Made by a program: the position numbers and the translations under genes. A stretch of DNA of 64,000 bases from NCBI RefSeq assembly GCF_039994875.1, contig NZ_CP121196.1, positions 1,674,001 to 1,738,000 of the forward strand, written 5' to 3'. This document shows, piece after piece, positions 10,322 to 17,999 of this stretch. The DNA is from Telmatobacter sp. DSM 110680 (lineage in GTDB: Bacteria; Acidobacteriota; Terriglobia; Terriglobales; Acidobacteriaceae). Every line of letters begins with the position of its first letter. Position 1 is the stretch's first letter. The notes below the pieces were generated by a model. It was not told where the DNA came from. It worked only from the letters and a program-made list of their open reading frames with translations, and ran no database searches.

Positions 10322-12472
10322 ATGTTCAGGATCCCCTTTCGCAGTTGCAGAGTCGCCGTTCTTCCGCCGAGCGCCATCCTTTTCATGTCTGTGCTTACGA
10401 CGGCGCCACTTTTCGCTCAAACGGAAACTGCGAAGGGCAGCCCAGACCGAGCCCATATTGAAGAGGTGGTGCGTGGGCTCAATCGCGGACGTGGATTCGG
10501 CCAGGTAGGAATCTCGCCGGACGGGAAAAAGCTGGCCTGGATTGACGGCGGTCGCGGGGGATCGGAGATTCGCGTGGCATCGCCGACGGATCTTACGAAA
10601 AGCGAACGCGTCACCGCTGCGGCGAATACCGAGCAGCATTGCCGCGAGGGAGAATTTGTGTGGGCCCCCGATTCCAAAGGCCTCGCCTTTTTTTCTGACT
10701 GCGCCAGTTCTTCCGACCATCAGATAGATCTCTATTTTTCGAGGCTCGATGGCAGCCCCGTCAAACGGCTCACGGCGCTGAAGGGACTTCCGCAGGCGCC
10801 AGCTTTTTCCCCCGACGGAAGACAGATAGCCTTCCTTTTTGTTGAAGGCGCAACACGACCGGCTGGTGCATTGGCAGCGATGAAGCCGCCCTCCGGTGTC
10901 ATCGGCGAGGATGGAGTTGAGATACAGCGTGTGGCGATGGCGCATGTGAACGATGATGCGGCGGCCCCAACTCTACTGACACCCTCTACCCTTCACGTTT
11001 ACGAATTTGACTGGTCTCCCGATTCGAAACGGCTGGCGTACATCGCTGCGGAGCCGCCGGGCGAGAACAACTGGTGGGTGGCAAAACTTTATACCCAGTC
11101 TCTCGGAAGTCAGCCGAACTCTATCCTTACGCCCGCCGAAGTTTCTGGTCCGCTACACGGACTGCAAATCGCCGTGCCACGGTGGTCGCCGGATGGTATG
11201 GCCATCGCGTTTATTGGCGGTCTGATGAGCGACCAGGGCTCAACCGGCGGCGATGTTTGGATCATTTCTGCGGACGGAGGCCAGCCGCGCGATCTCAGCC
11301 AGGGTCGTCCCACCTCTCCGGCATGGATCGAGTGGGGAAGCAATGATCATCTATTCGTCAGCGAACTGGCCGGTGGCAACAGTCAGCTGATTCGGTACCG
11401 ACTAACCGGTGACCGCACCGGGACCGGACCGATCACTTTTGGCTCGCCCATCTTCAGCATTCCCGGCTCTGTTGGCGATGGCCGCCTCGAGATGAGCCTC
11501 TCTTCAACTGCGGATCGTTCCATGTTCGTCTTCGGAGCGAGCACCTTCGAACATCCGCGCGAAATCTATGCTGCCAAGCCCGCCACCGTGATGACATCCG
11601 GCCTCGAAGGAGTGATGCAGATCTCGCACTTCAACGATGGCGTCCAGCCGGGCTGGGGCAAATCCGAATCGCTAAGCTGGAAGAGCGACGGTTTTCGCGT
11701 CCAAGGCTGGCTGCTGCTGCCCAAGGACTACGATCCGGAAAAGAAATATCCGCTCATCGTCGAGGTCCATGGCGGCCCCGCCGCGGCGGTTACGGCGCGC
11801 TGGGGCGGCGGTGGCGGCCTCAGCTCTACTGTTTTCTCCGCGCTCGGTTATTTTGTCCTCGAGCCGAATCCCCGCGGCAGCTACGGGCAGGGCGAAGTCT
11901 TCACCCAGGCCAACCGAAAAGATTTTGGTTACGGAGACCTGCGCGACATTCTGGCCGGCGTGGACACTGTGCTCGCGAAGTATCCAGTGGATCCACAGCG
12001 GGTAGGCATTACGGGCTGGAGCTATGGCGGGTTCATGACGATGTTTGCGGTCACTCAGACCGACCGCTTCAAGGCGGCTGTTTCTGGCGCAGGCCTTTCG
12101 AACTGGCAAAGCTACTACGGAGAGAACTCGATCGATCAATGGATGATTCCGTACTTTGGCGCCTCCGTCTATGACGATCCGGCTGTTTACGCCAAAAGCT
12201 CCGCGATCAACTACATCAAGAAAGCGAAGACGCCAACATTGGTAGTTGTTGGCGATCGCGACGGCGAGTGTCCCGCGCCGCAGTCCTATGAGTTCTGGCA
12301 TGCCCTGCGGGATGAACACGTCCCGACTCAACTGGTGGTGTATCCCAACGAAGGACACGGGTTTGTCAACCCCGAGCATCGACGCGATGTGATGGATCGC
12401 GCTGTCGAATGGTTCTCCAAGTACATGCCTTCGAGCCCGGCGAGCTCGCAGACCACTTCGGGTGGCCGATGA
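10322..12472 (+). CDS. exported prolyl oligopeptidase family (S9) peptidase
   Basis: A 716-residue secreted serine peptidase. A signal peptide (residues ~1-35, ending near FAQ) is followed by a beta-propeller region with repeated ISPDGKKLAW / WSPDSKRLAY / WSPDGMAIAF blades, then an alpha/beta-hydrolase domain. The Ser nucleophile is in GWSYGGFM, the Asp in GDRDGECP and the His in NEGHGF. This is the dipeptidyl-peptidase IV / acylaminoacyl-peptidase type of architecture. It probably trims peptides in the periplasm; exact specificity cannot be read from the sequence. It diverges from the KaiC-like gene. Several other secreted hydrolases in the window fit a polymer-degrading lifestyle. Confidence 0.93.
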   Translation: MFRIPFRSCRVAVLPPSAILFMSVLTTAPLFAQTETAKGSPDRAHIEEVVRGLNRGRGFGQVGISPDGKKLAWIDGGRGGSEIRVASPTDLTKSERVTAAANTEQHCREGEFVWAPDSKGLAFFSDCASSSDHQIDLYFSRLDGSPVKRLTALKGLPQAPAFSPDGRQIAFLFVEGATRPAGALAAMKPPSGVIGEDGVEIQRVAMAHVNDDAAAPTLLTPSTLHVYEFDWSPDSKRLAYIAAEPPGENNWWVAKLYTQSLGSQPNSILTPAEVSGPLHGLQIAVPRWSPDGMAIAFIGGLMSDQGSTGGDVWIISADGGQPRDLSQGRPTSPAWIEWGSNDHLFVSELAGGNSQLIRYRLTGDRTGTGPITFGSPIFSIPGSVGDGRLEMSLSSTADRSMFVFGASTFEHPREIYAAKPATVMTSGLEGVMQISHFNDGVQPGWGKSESLSWKSDGFRVQGWLLLPKDYDPEKKYPLIVEVHGGPAAAVTARWGGGGGLSSTVFSALGYFVLEPNPRGSYGQGEVFTQANRKDFGYGDLRDILAGVDTVLAKYPVDPQRVGITGWSYGGFMTMFAVTQTDRFKAAVSGAGLSNWQSYYGENSIDQWMIPYFGASVYDDPAVYAKSSAINYIKKAKTPTLVVVGDRDGECPAPQSYEFWHALRDEHVPTQLVVYPNEGHGFVNPEHRRDVMDRAVEWFSKYMPSSPASSQTTSGGR

Positions 12473-12768
12473 CAGGCTTTTGCTCGCCAACTTGAGATCC
12501 GCGAGTCTATCAAAAGACAAAGCAATCAGCTGGGCCAGGAGGGACCTAGACCCCATCCTGCCCTGATACACTTTTCTTTGGAGCAAATCGAGCGTGTTCT
12601 GTCGACCGGCTGCATGGTGTGGACGAATGCCGAGTCCCGGTAGCCTGCGCGCCATGAGCCGGGTCCAGGCCAGCGTCGGGCACAAGGCAGGCTCGCTTTT
12701 AACCCATTTTTCTTAACGCATTCGGAGAGACCGTTCCGCGGTTCGATCAGGCGGGGCGGGGAGGATTC

Positions 12769-15207
12769 ATGCGGCGGTATCTGACGCTCGTTTTTTTGGT
12801 CTTTCTGGCAATTCCAGCGGGGATGACTTTCACCGGTTGCTACCGCAACCCGGCGGGAAATTATTGCAATGGTCTCGGCTACGGGTTGAAGGACACGGAT
12901 GTTTATGCGATCGACCTGGAGCCGAAGACAACCGGCGTGTCACTCGCATTTGGGCAGACCCGGCAGATCAATGCGCCGACCGCTACAACTTGCAAGGGTG
13001 TAACTGCAAGCGTATCCAGTTACGCGTACGCCACCACCAATAACCAGATACTAGACATCACTCCGAGCGGCAATATGTGTGCCGGTACCTGGAACCGCAA
13101 CTCTGGCGGCGGCATTCCGGATTACACCATTTGCAATCCCCCCAATCCCCTTCCCAAGAGCAATGGATTGCCATATGAAACCGCGTACATTTCTGTATCT
13201 GCCAACTCGGTGACCTCCAATCCCGTGGAAGTATATGTCCATGCTCCAGTCAGTTCTGTCGCACTTGCGACTTCTGGTGTTGTCGCCGGTGCGCAGCAAT
13301 GCTACTCCCAGGGCGCCAGCGCTCAACTCGACTCGGAAGCATGCTACGCATCGGGCGGTAAACAATATGAATTTTGCGCTCCTTCAACGGTTACGAACTA
13401 TTCGTGTCCGGGAGGATTGGCCCCTGGCGTCACTTCTGTTCCTAGTTGTTCGAATTCAATCGGCGCGCTCACATACGCGGTAAGTACCTCAGCTATTGCG
13501 ACTCTGAATAGCGCGACCAATGTAATTACCGCCGCTCAGCCGGGAACAACAGCGATTACTGCTTCCATTGCCGGTTCTGGATCCTCGGCCGGATACTTCA
13601 GCACCTGCCCGCCCAAGTCCATATCAGTCACCCTGAATGGTGCCACTAGCGGGACTGTGACGCAGGGAATTACGCAGAACCTCCAAACCACGGTGCTGGA
13701 TACGAATGGCCAGCCGATCACTGGTTTAACTCTCGATTACGAGTCCACCAACCAGTTGGATATCAACGTTGGCGGTTCTGGATCCGTCGTTCCGTCGTTT
13801 CCCGGTGAGGCATCGGTCTATGCCATTTGCCAGCCATCCACGTGTAATCCTTCGCCGATCAACCAGGTGGGATTGTTCGGGACAGGATTGTCGATTTCAA
13901 GCAATGCGGTGGCCATCACAACACCAGGATCAGCGAGCTCCCGCGCGTGGTTTTCGTCGCCCGGCCTTTCCCAGTATTTTGTGCCCTACGATCTGGTCGG
14001 GAATCAGCTAGGTTCTACGATTCGTCTGCCGTATGTCCCAAACTCTATGGTGATGGATCAGCTCGGAACTACGCTCTACTTCGGATCTTCCCACGCTCTG
14101 ATGACGTTTAACCTCGCGAGCGACGCGATGACGGGAACGCCCAACACCTCGGTGCCAGGTGTCGTGCTCGCCGTTGCTCCGAATGGCAGCCAGGTTCTGA
14201 TTAACGATCAGGTCCGACGGGTTCTGTACATTTACAACTCTTCCGGTTCCGTTGCCGCGAATTTTACGGGCATGGCCAGTTCGGCTGCCTGGACCCCGGA
14301 CTCGAAGACTCTCTACATCGCCGATAGCGTATCGGCCGGTGCGGGTCACTCCGATACGCTGTATGTCTTCAACGCCAACACTGGCTTTACGAGCTACGAT
14401 CTGACCGCATCAGGTGGAGCAACAAACCTTGCACTAACCGTCCCAAGTGTGGGCGCTTATCTCAGCGGCAACCCCACGGTTGCGCATACCTGGTGTCCGT
14501 CTGGCACAGCCAGCAATTACAGCAACATCGTGTTCTACCCCCAGGGAGACTCGGTGCCTGATAAGACCGACACGCTGGCTGCAACCGCCGACGGACAACA
14601 CATGCTCGGAGCGGCCATTGCCGGCGGCGGAGTGGAGATATCTGACATCTCCGTGTCCATTCCTTTCACCCCAAGCAACGGGAAAGCAACGGGTGGAACC
14701 ACCAACCTGATTAATCTCCCAAAAGCTTGTCCACAGTCCGGTCAGACCATGGAGCCACTCATAATTGACCATCCCTATCCGACCACCCAGCAGGCGGTCA
14801 GCGGAATCAACGCGACGGCAGTCAACCAGATTGTCACTTCACGGGCGTCGAATCTGGCGTTCCTGACCTATACGGGTTCGACGCCCGGCGCAAAACTTCC
14901 CTACTACATGACCTCTTCGAACGGAGCGCCGGGCACCGTGAACTACGTCGCCTTTACGGGTGGTTCCGCTGTGACTGCTCCCCTTACCGGAGCCTTCAGC
15001 CTCGACAACACGCTCTTTTTCGTTTCGACGGCCGGCGACAATCTGATCCACTTCATCAATACAACCACGCTTCAAGATACGCAGCAGATCAATCCCAAGT
15101 TGCCTGCGTGCACGCCTGGAACTGACCCGGATTGCCTCATTACTTCGCCGTCAACTGGCAGCGTCCCGACAACCGCGATTGCTGTTAAGCCGCGCGCGAC
15201 CACCTAG
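12769..15207 (+). CDS. large surface lipoprotein with Ig-like and beta-propeller-like regions
   Basis: An 812-residue protein with a lipoprotein signal: a hydrophobic N-terminus and the lipobox FTGC with Cys24. The first ~350 residues are Thr/Ser/Gly-rich and contain a bacterial Ig-like (BIG2) type segment with AQPGTTAITASIAG. The rest has WD/NHL-like strands such as AWTPDSKTLYIADSV that suggest a beta-propeller. Many Cys residues occur in the N-terminal half. Exported and probably displayed on the cell surface; the function is unknown, possibly adhesion or binding. ATG 12769 follows a GGGGAGGA site. A strong terminator follows the stop. Proteins of this composition are frequent in acidobacterial genomes (recall, not searched). 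Confidence 0.75.
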   Translation: MRRYLTLVFLVFLAIPAGMTFTGCYRNPAGNYCNGLGYGLKDTDVYAIDLEPKTTGVSLAFGQTRQINAPTATTCKGVTASVSSYAYATTNNQILDITPSGNMCAGTWNRNSGGGIPDYTICNPPNPLPKSNGLPYETAYISVSANSVTSNPVEVYVHAPVSSVALATSGVVAGAQQCYSQGASAQLDSEACYASGGKQYEFCAPSTVTNYSCPGGLAPGVTSVPSCSNSIGALTYAVSTSAIATLNSATNVITAAQPGTTAITASIAGSGSSAGYFSTCPPKSISVTLNGATSGTVTQGITQNLQTTVLDTNGQPITGLTLDYESTNQLDINVGGSGSVVPSFPGEASVYAICQPSTCNPSPINQVGLFGTGLSISSNAVAITTPGSASSRAWFSSPGLSQYFVPYDLVGNQLGSTIRLPYVPNSMVMDQLGTTLYFGSSHALMTFNLASDAMTGTPNTSVPGVVLAVAPNGSQVLINDQVRRVLYIYNSSGSVAANFTGMASSAAWTPDSKTLYIADSVSAGAGHSDTLYVFNANTGFTSYDLTASGGATNLALTVPSVGAYLSGNPTVAHTWCPSGTASNYSNIVFYPQGDSVPDKTDTLAATADGQHMLGAAIAGGGVEISDISVSIPFTPSNGKATGGTTNLINLPKACPQSGQTMEPLIIDHPYPTTQQAVSGINATAVNQIVTSRASNLAFLTYTGSTPGAKLPYYMTSSNGAPGTVNYVAFTGGSAVTAPLTGAFSLDNTLFFVSTAGDNLIHFINTTTLQDTQQINPKLPACTPGTDPDCLITSPSTGSVPTTAIAVKPRATT

Positions 15208-15228
15208 CTTTGAGCGGAACGATCATCC

Positions 15229-15254
15229 AAGGCCGGCTTTCTGCCGGCCTTTTT
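15229..15254 (+). terminator. Rho-independent terminator after the lipoprotein gene
   Basis: AAGGCCGGC and GCCGGCCTT arms around a 5-nt loop are followed by a T run, 22 bp after the stop codon at 15207. Confidence 0.85.
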
Positions 15255-15308
15255 CCTGCCTCCGATTCCGACACCCCGGCAATGGAAAAACGGGCCGCTG
15301 CCGCACGA

Positions 15309-15314
15309 TAGAAT
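15309..15314 (+). promoter_or_regulatory. candidate leaderless -10 box of the VOC-ribH gene
   Basis: TAGAAT, six bases, then ATG 15321; no Shine-Dalgarno sequence precedes the start. The preceding gene is closed by a terminator, so a promoter is expected here. Confidence 0.45.
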
Positions 15315-15320
15315 CAAAGC

Positions 15321-16190
15321 ATGATCAAGGGAATTTCCATCCTTCGACCGGCCGCAGACGCAGCTGTATACGAGCGTTTGACGGGCTTCTTCGAAGCGAT
15401 GGGATTCGCAAGAGGTTCAGGATGGAAAGAGGCCTCCAGCACAGGCGCTTCGTTTCTCGCCCCACTGGCGAACCTTGAATTCGTACATGGTCGGTTTCCT
15501 TCGGTCGCCGATTTAATGGTGGAAGTGACGTCGCTCGATTCCGCACATCAGGCCGCCGAAAGGTGGCTGAAGACTAGCGGCGGTAATACTGAGCTTGCGC
15601 CCTTATCCCCGATTTTCGAATCGGATTGGAAGTCACGCCTCTTCACCGTTCAGCCTGAGCCAGGTTTCGCCTTCACATTTTGGGCGTGGGCAGATCCCAC
15701 CAAAGGAAAGCCCCTTGCAATTGAAGGCGATCTATCTGCGGAAGGAATGAAGTTCGCCATTGTGGTCGCCCGCTGGAATGCCGTCATCACGGACCGGCTG
15801 CTCGACGGCGCTGTTGACGCTTTGATGCGCAGTGGCGCAAAACGGCCCGACATCAAAGTAGTCCGCGTGCCCGGTGCATGGGAAATTCCCGCCGCCGCCC
15901 GCACAATTGCCGAGCAGCACAAGGTTGATGCGATTGTGACCCTCGGCTGCCTCCTTCGTGGCGAAACCGCCCATTACGAGGCCATCTACAACGAGGTATC
16001 GCGCGGCATCGGTCAGTCGCAGCAGGAGACAGGTGTGCCCCACGGCTTCGGAGTTCTCACCTGCGAAAATCTTGAGCAGGCACTCAATCGCGCCGGCATC
16101 AAGGCGGGAAACAAAGGCTTTGAAGCAGCGGTCGCAGCGATTGAAATGGTGAGTCTGAGGCGAAAACTCTTGGAAGGCGGAAACGCTTGA
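15321..16190 (+). CDS. ribH: VOC-domain / 6,7-dimethyl-8-ribityllumazine synthase fusion
   Basis: A 289-residue protein. The C-terminal ~147 residues (from Met143) are lumazine synthase, which joins 5-amino-6-ribitylaminouracil and dihydroxybutanone phosphate in riboflavin synthesis. Visible are IVVARWNAVIT, VPGAWEIPAA, the LGCLLRGETAHYEAI loop with its conserved His and GVLTCENLEQA. Residues ~1-125 are an extra domain with glyoxalase/VOC-like strands (GISILRPAAD at the start, DLMVEVTSLDSAHQA later). An internal start at Met143 is possible, but the GAAGGA before it is only one nt away, too close to act as its ribosome site. The frame is uninterrupted, so a fusion is the simplest reading. The stop overlaps the nusB start. 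Confidence 0.9.
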   Translation: MIKGISILRPAADAAVYERLTGFFEAMGFARGSGWKEASSTGASFLAPLANLEFVHGRFPSVADLMVEVTSLDSAHQAAERWLKTSGGNTELAPLSPIFESDWKSRLFTVQPEPGFAFTFWAWADPTKGKPLAIEGDLSAEGMKFAIVVARWNAVITDRLLDGAVDALMRSGAKRPDIKVVRVPGAWEIPAAARTIAEQHKVDAIVTLGCLLRGETAHYEAIYNEVSRGIGQSQQETGVPHGFGVLTCENLEQALNRAGIKAGNKGFEAAVAAIEMVSLRRKLLEGGNA

Positions 16191-16606
16191 GCGCCGGTAC
16201 TCGCCGCAAATCCCGCGAACTTGCCATGCAGATGCTATTCCAGGCAGACCTAGGCAAGCAGACCCCCGACCAGGTACGCGCCACCTTCTGGAAATCAGTC
16301 GACGACGTCGAACCAGAAGTCCGCGGCTTTGCCGAAGATCTCTTTAACTCATCGCTTGCTCATCAGGAGAAGATTGACGAGCTTCTCGTCGCAAACTCCC
16401 GCCATTGGCGGCTGGAACGGATGCCGGCTGTTGATCGCAATCTATTGCGGATGGCTGTCGGCGAAATGCTGGCATTCAAGTCCACACCGTTTCCCATCGT
16501 CATCAACGAGGCATTGGAAATCGCCAGGCGCTACTCCGCACCAGAATCGATCAACTTCCTCAATGGGATTCTCGACGCCATCGCACGTGGCCTATTGCCA
16601 AAGTAG
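16187..16606 (+). CDS. nusB: transcription antitermination factor NusB
   Basis: A 139-residue all-helical RNA-binding protein of the rRNA antitermination complex, cytoplasmic. Family signatures are GTRRKSRELAMQMLFQ at the N-terminus, the RMPAVDRNLLRMAVGEM helix and the FPIVINEALEIARRY helix followed by FLNGILDAIA. The start is TTG 16187, overlapping the ribH stop by 4 nt (TTGA) and preceded by AAGGCGG inside ribH, so translation is probably coupled. The ribH-nusB order is widely conserved in bacteria, which supports both calls. Confidence 0.95.
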   Translation: MSAGTRRKSRELAMQMLFQADLGKQTPDQVRATFWKSVDDVEPEVRGFAEDLFNSSLAHQEKIDELLVANSRHWRLERMPAVDRNLLRMAVGEMLAFKSTPFPIVINEALEIARRYSAPESINFLNGILDAIARGLLPK

Positions 16607-16748
16607 ATTGCGCGTCCCCGCAATCGAGCGTCGGCACGATTCGAAAGACGTATCGCCAGACTTTGCAACTGATTCCACAACCACGGCGTCCAATGCCAAG
16701 AGAACTGAAGAGAGCGGTTTTCTTTGGGGATCGGTCTGTTTCTACATC

Positions 16749-16782
16749 CCGCGGTGTGCACTGCAAATTCTGCGCACCGCGG
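16749..16782 (+). terminator. stem-loop between nusB and the YtxH gene
   Basis: A 12-bp stem with one G-U pair (CCGCGGTGTGCA against TGCGCACCGCGG) and a 10-nt loop. It lies 140 bp after nusB. The T tract behind it is short, so a terminator function is only likely. Confidence 0.4.
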
Positions 16783-16854
16783 CATTTGCGGCGTAACATG
16801 GTGTTTTGATAGGCTCAGGCTTCTTGAATACTGGGCAGAAGGAGATATAGGTTT

Positions 16855-17250
16855 ATGAGCGAAGATTCTAGCAATGGTCAAGGAGTAGCGTGGTTTCTGG
16901 CTGGACTGGGCGTTGGAGCACTGATCGGCGTTTTGTACGCTCCTAAGAGCGGGCGCGAAACCCGCGAAGACCTCGCACAGGGCGCACGAGAGGGAACTGA
17001 GTATCTGCGTGCACGCAGCCGTCAAGCCGCCGAGCAGGTCGGTCAAATCGTCGACAAGGGCAAGGAACAGGTCAACCAGTATGTAGGGCGAGGACGCGAA
17101 GTTGTGGATCGCGGTCGTGCGCAGTGGGAAGACTTTGTTGAGCGCGGCAAAAATCTGGTCAACGACCAGACCAGCCGCGTGGGTGCTGCCGTTGACGCGG
17201 GCCGCGAAGCATATCAGGCGAATGCCAAGCCTACCGAGCCTACAGCGTGA
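16855..17250 (+). CDS. YtxH domain-containing stress/envelope protein
   Basis: A 131-residue protein. The N-terminal single hydrophobic segment WFLAGLGVGALIGVLYAPKSG is followed directly by GRETREDL, the typical YtxH signature. A long, highly charged amphipathic helix region rich in Arg/Glu/Gln comes next (AREGTEYLRARSRQAAEQVG type repeats). It is probably anchored in the inner membrane with a cytoplasmic or periplasmic coiled coil. YtxH family members are linked to general stress, but their biochemical role is not known. GAAGGAGATATA precedes the ATG. Followed by a terminator and then a DUF948-like gene, a pairing I believe recurs in acidobacteria. Confidence 0.85.
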   Translation: MSEDSSNGQGVAWFLAGLGVGALIGVLYAPKSGRETREDLAQGAREGTEYLRARSRQAAEQVGQIVDKGKEQVNQYVGRGREVVDRGRAQWEDFVERGKNLVNDQTSRVGAAVDAGREAYQANAKPTEPTA

Positions 17251-17256
17251 TTGTGG

Positions 17257-17288
17257 AAGAGAGCCTGAGGTTGATTTCAGGCTCTCTT
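17257..17288 (+). terminator. terminator after the YtxH gene
   Basis: A perfect 12-bp inverted repeat AAGAGAGCCTGA / TCAGGCTCTCTT with an 8-nt loop begins 7 bp after the stop codon and is followed by AATTT. Confidence 0.75.
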
Positions 17289-17411
17289 AATTTCCTGCAA
17301 TTGGGCCGCCAGTCGAGTGATTTGAATCGGCACATCGGCTCACTTACCGGCGTTCTCTCACAGGGACGCTGCACGAGTTCCATCAAGCGTTAGGATCGCG
17401 TCGGTGCCCCA

Positions 17412-17924
17412 ATGAACAATGAAACACTCCTCGTAATTTTCGTTGCCCTTACCGGTGTCGCGCTGCTCGTCCAGGCGATCGTAATGCTGGTTGCTTTCCT
17501 GACCATACGCAAGACCGTCGTTTCGCTGCAATCAGACGTCCACGAATTGCGCGCGTCTGCGATGCCGGTTATCGAAAAGTCGCGTGACACGCTTGAGAAG
17601 CTTGCCCCGAAGATCGAATCCGTATCGACTGACATTACCGAAGTCGTCCGCACTCTTCGAGAGCAGACACAGCAGTTCCAGATGGTAGCCGGCGACGTTC
17701 TCGATCGTGTACATCGCCAGACTAGCCGCGTCGACAACATGTTTACCGGAGTGGTAGACAGTGTAGAGCACGCCAGCAATGTGGTTGCTGATACGGTAAG
17801 TAGACCCGTCCGCCAGGTGTCGGCATTTCTCGCCGGAGCCAAAGCTTTCCTGGGCGTTATCGCAACCGGCCGCAGGCCCGGTGTGCGCGTCGAAGCCACT
17901 GCCGATGAAGACATGTTCGTCTAG
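17412..17924 (+). CDS. DUF948-like membrane-anchored coiled-coil protein
   Basis: A 170-residue protein with one N-terminal membrane segment (about residues 5-30) followed by a long helical region with regular heptads (SLQSDVHELRASAMPVIEK and later). This is the usual form of DUF948 proteins. A second weakly hydrophobic stretch lies near residues 135-150. Probably an inner-membrane protein with a cytoplasmic or periplasmic coiled coil; the role is unknown. No strong ribosome site is visible before ATG 17412. Its neighbour is the YtxH protein, similar in architecture. A hairpin lies just after the stop. Confidence 0.75.
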   Translation: MNNETLLVIFVALTGVALLVQAIVMLVAFLTIRKTVVSLQSDVHELRASAMPVIEKSRDTLEKLAPKIESVSTDITEVVRTLREQTQQFQMVAGDVLDRVHRQTSRVDNMFTGVVDSVEHASNVVADTVSRPVRQVSAFLAGAKAFLGVIATGRRPGVRVEATADEDMFV

Positions 17925-17952
17925 GCAGCAATTTCGCTTCTGCAAAAGATCC

Positions 17953-17983
17953 AAGGCCGGAGTTCATTTCGAATTCCGGCCTT
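17953..17983. terminator. bidirectional terminator-like hairpin between convergent genes
   Basis: AAGGCCGGA and TCCGGCCTT arms with a 13-nt loop lie between the DUF948-like gene and the convergent GH51 gene, 16 bp from the latter's stop. Confidence 0.7.
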
Positions 17984-17999
17984 TGTGTTTGCGCGAGAG

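Noticed and set aside
11672-12685. Leftward 337-codon open frame
   Set aside because: Antisense to the catalytic domain of the S9 peptidase and without family motifs.
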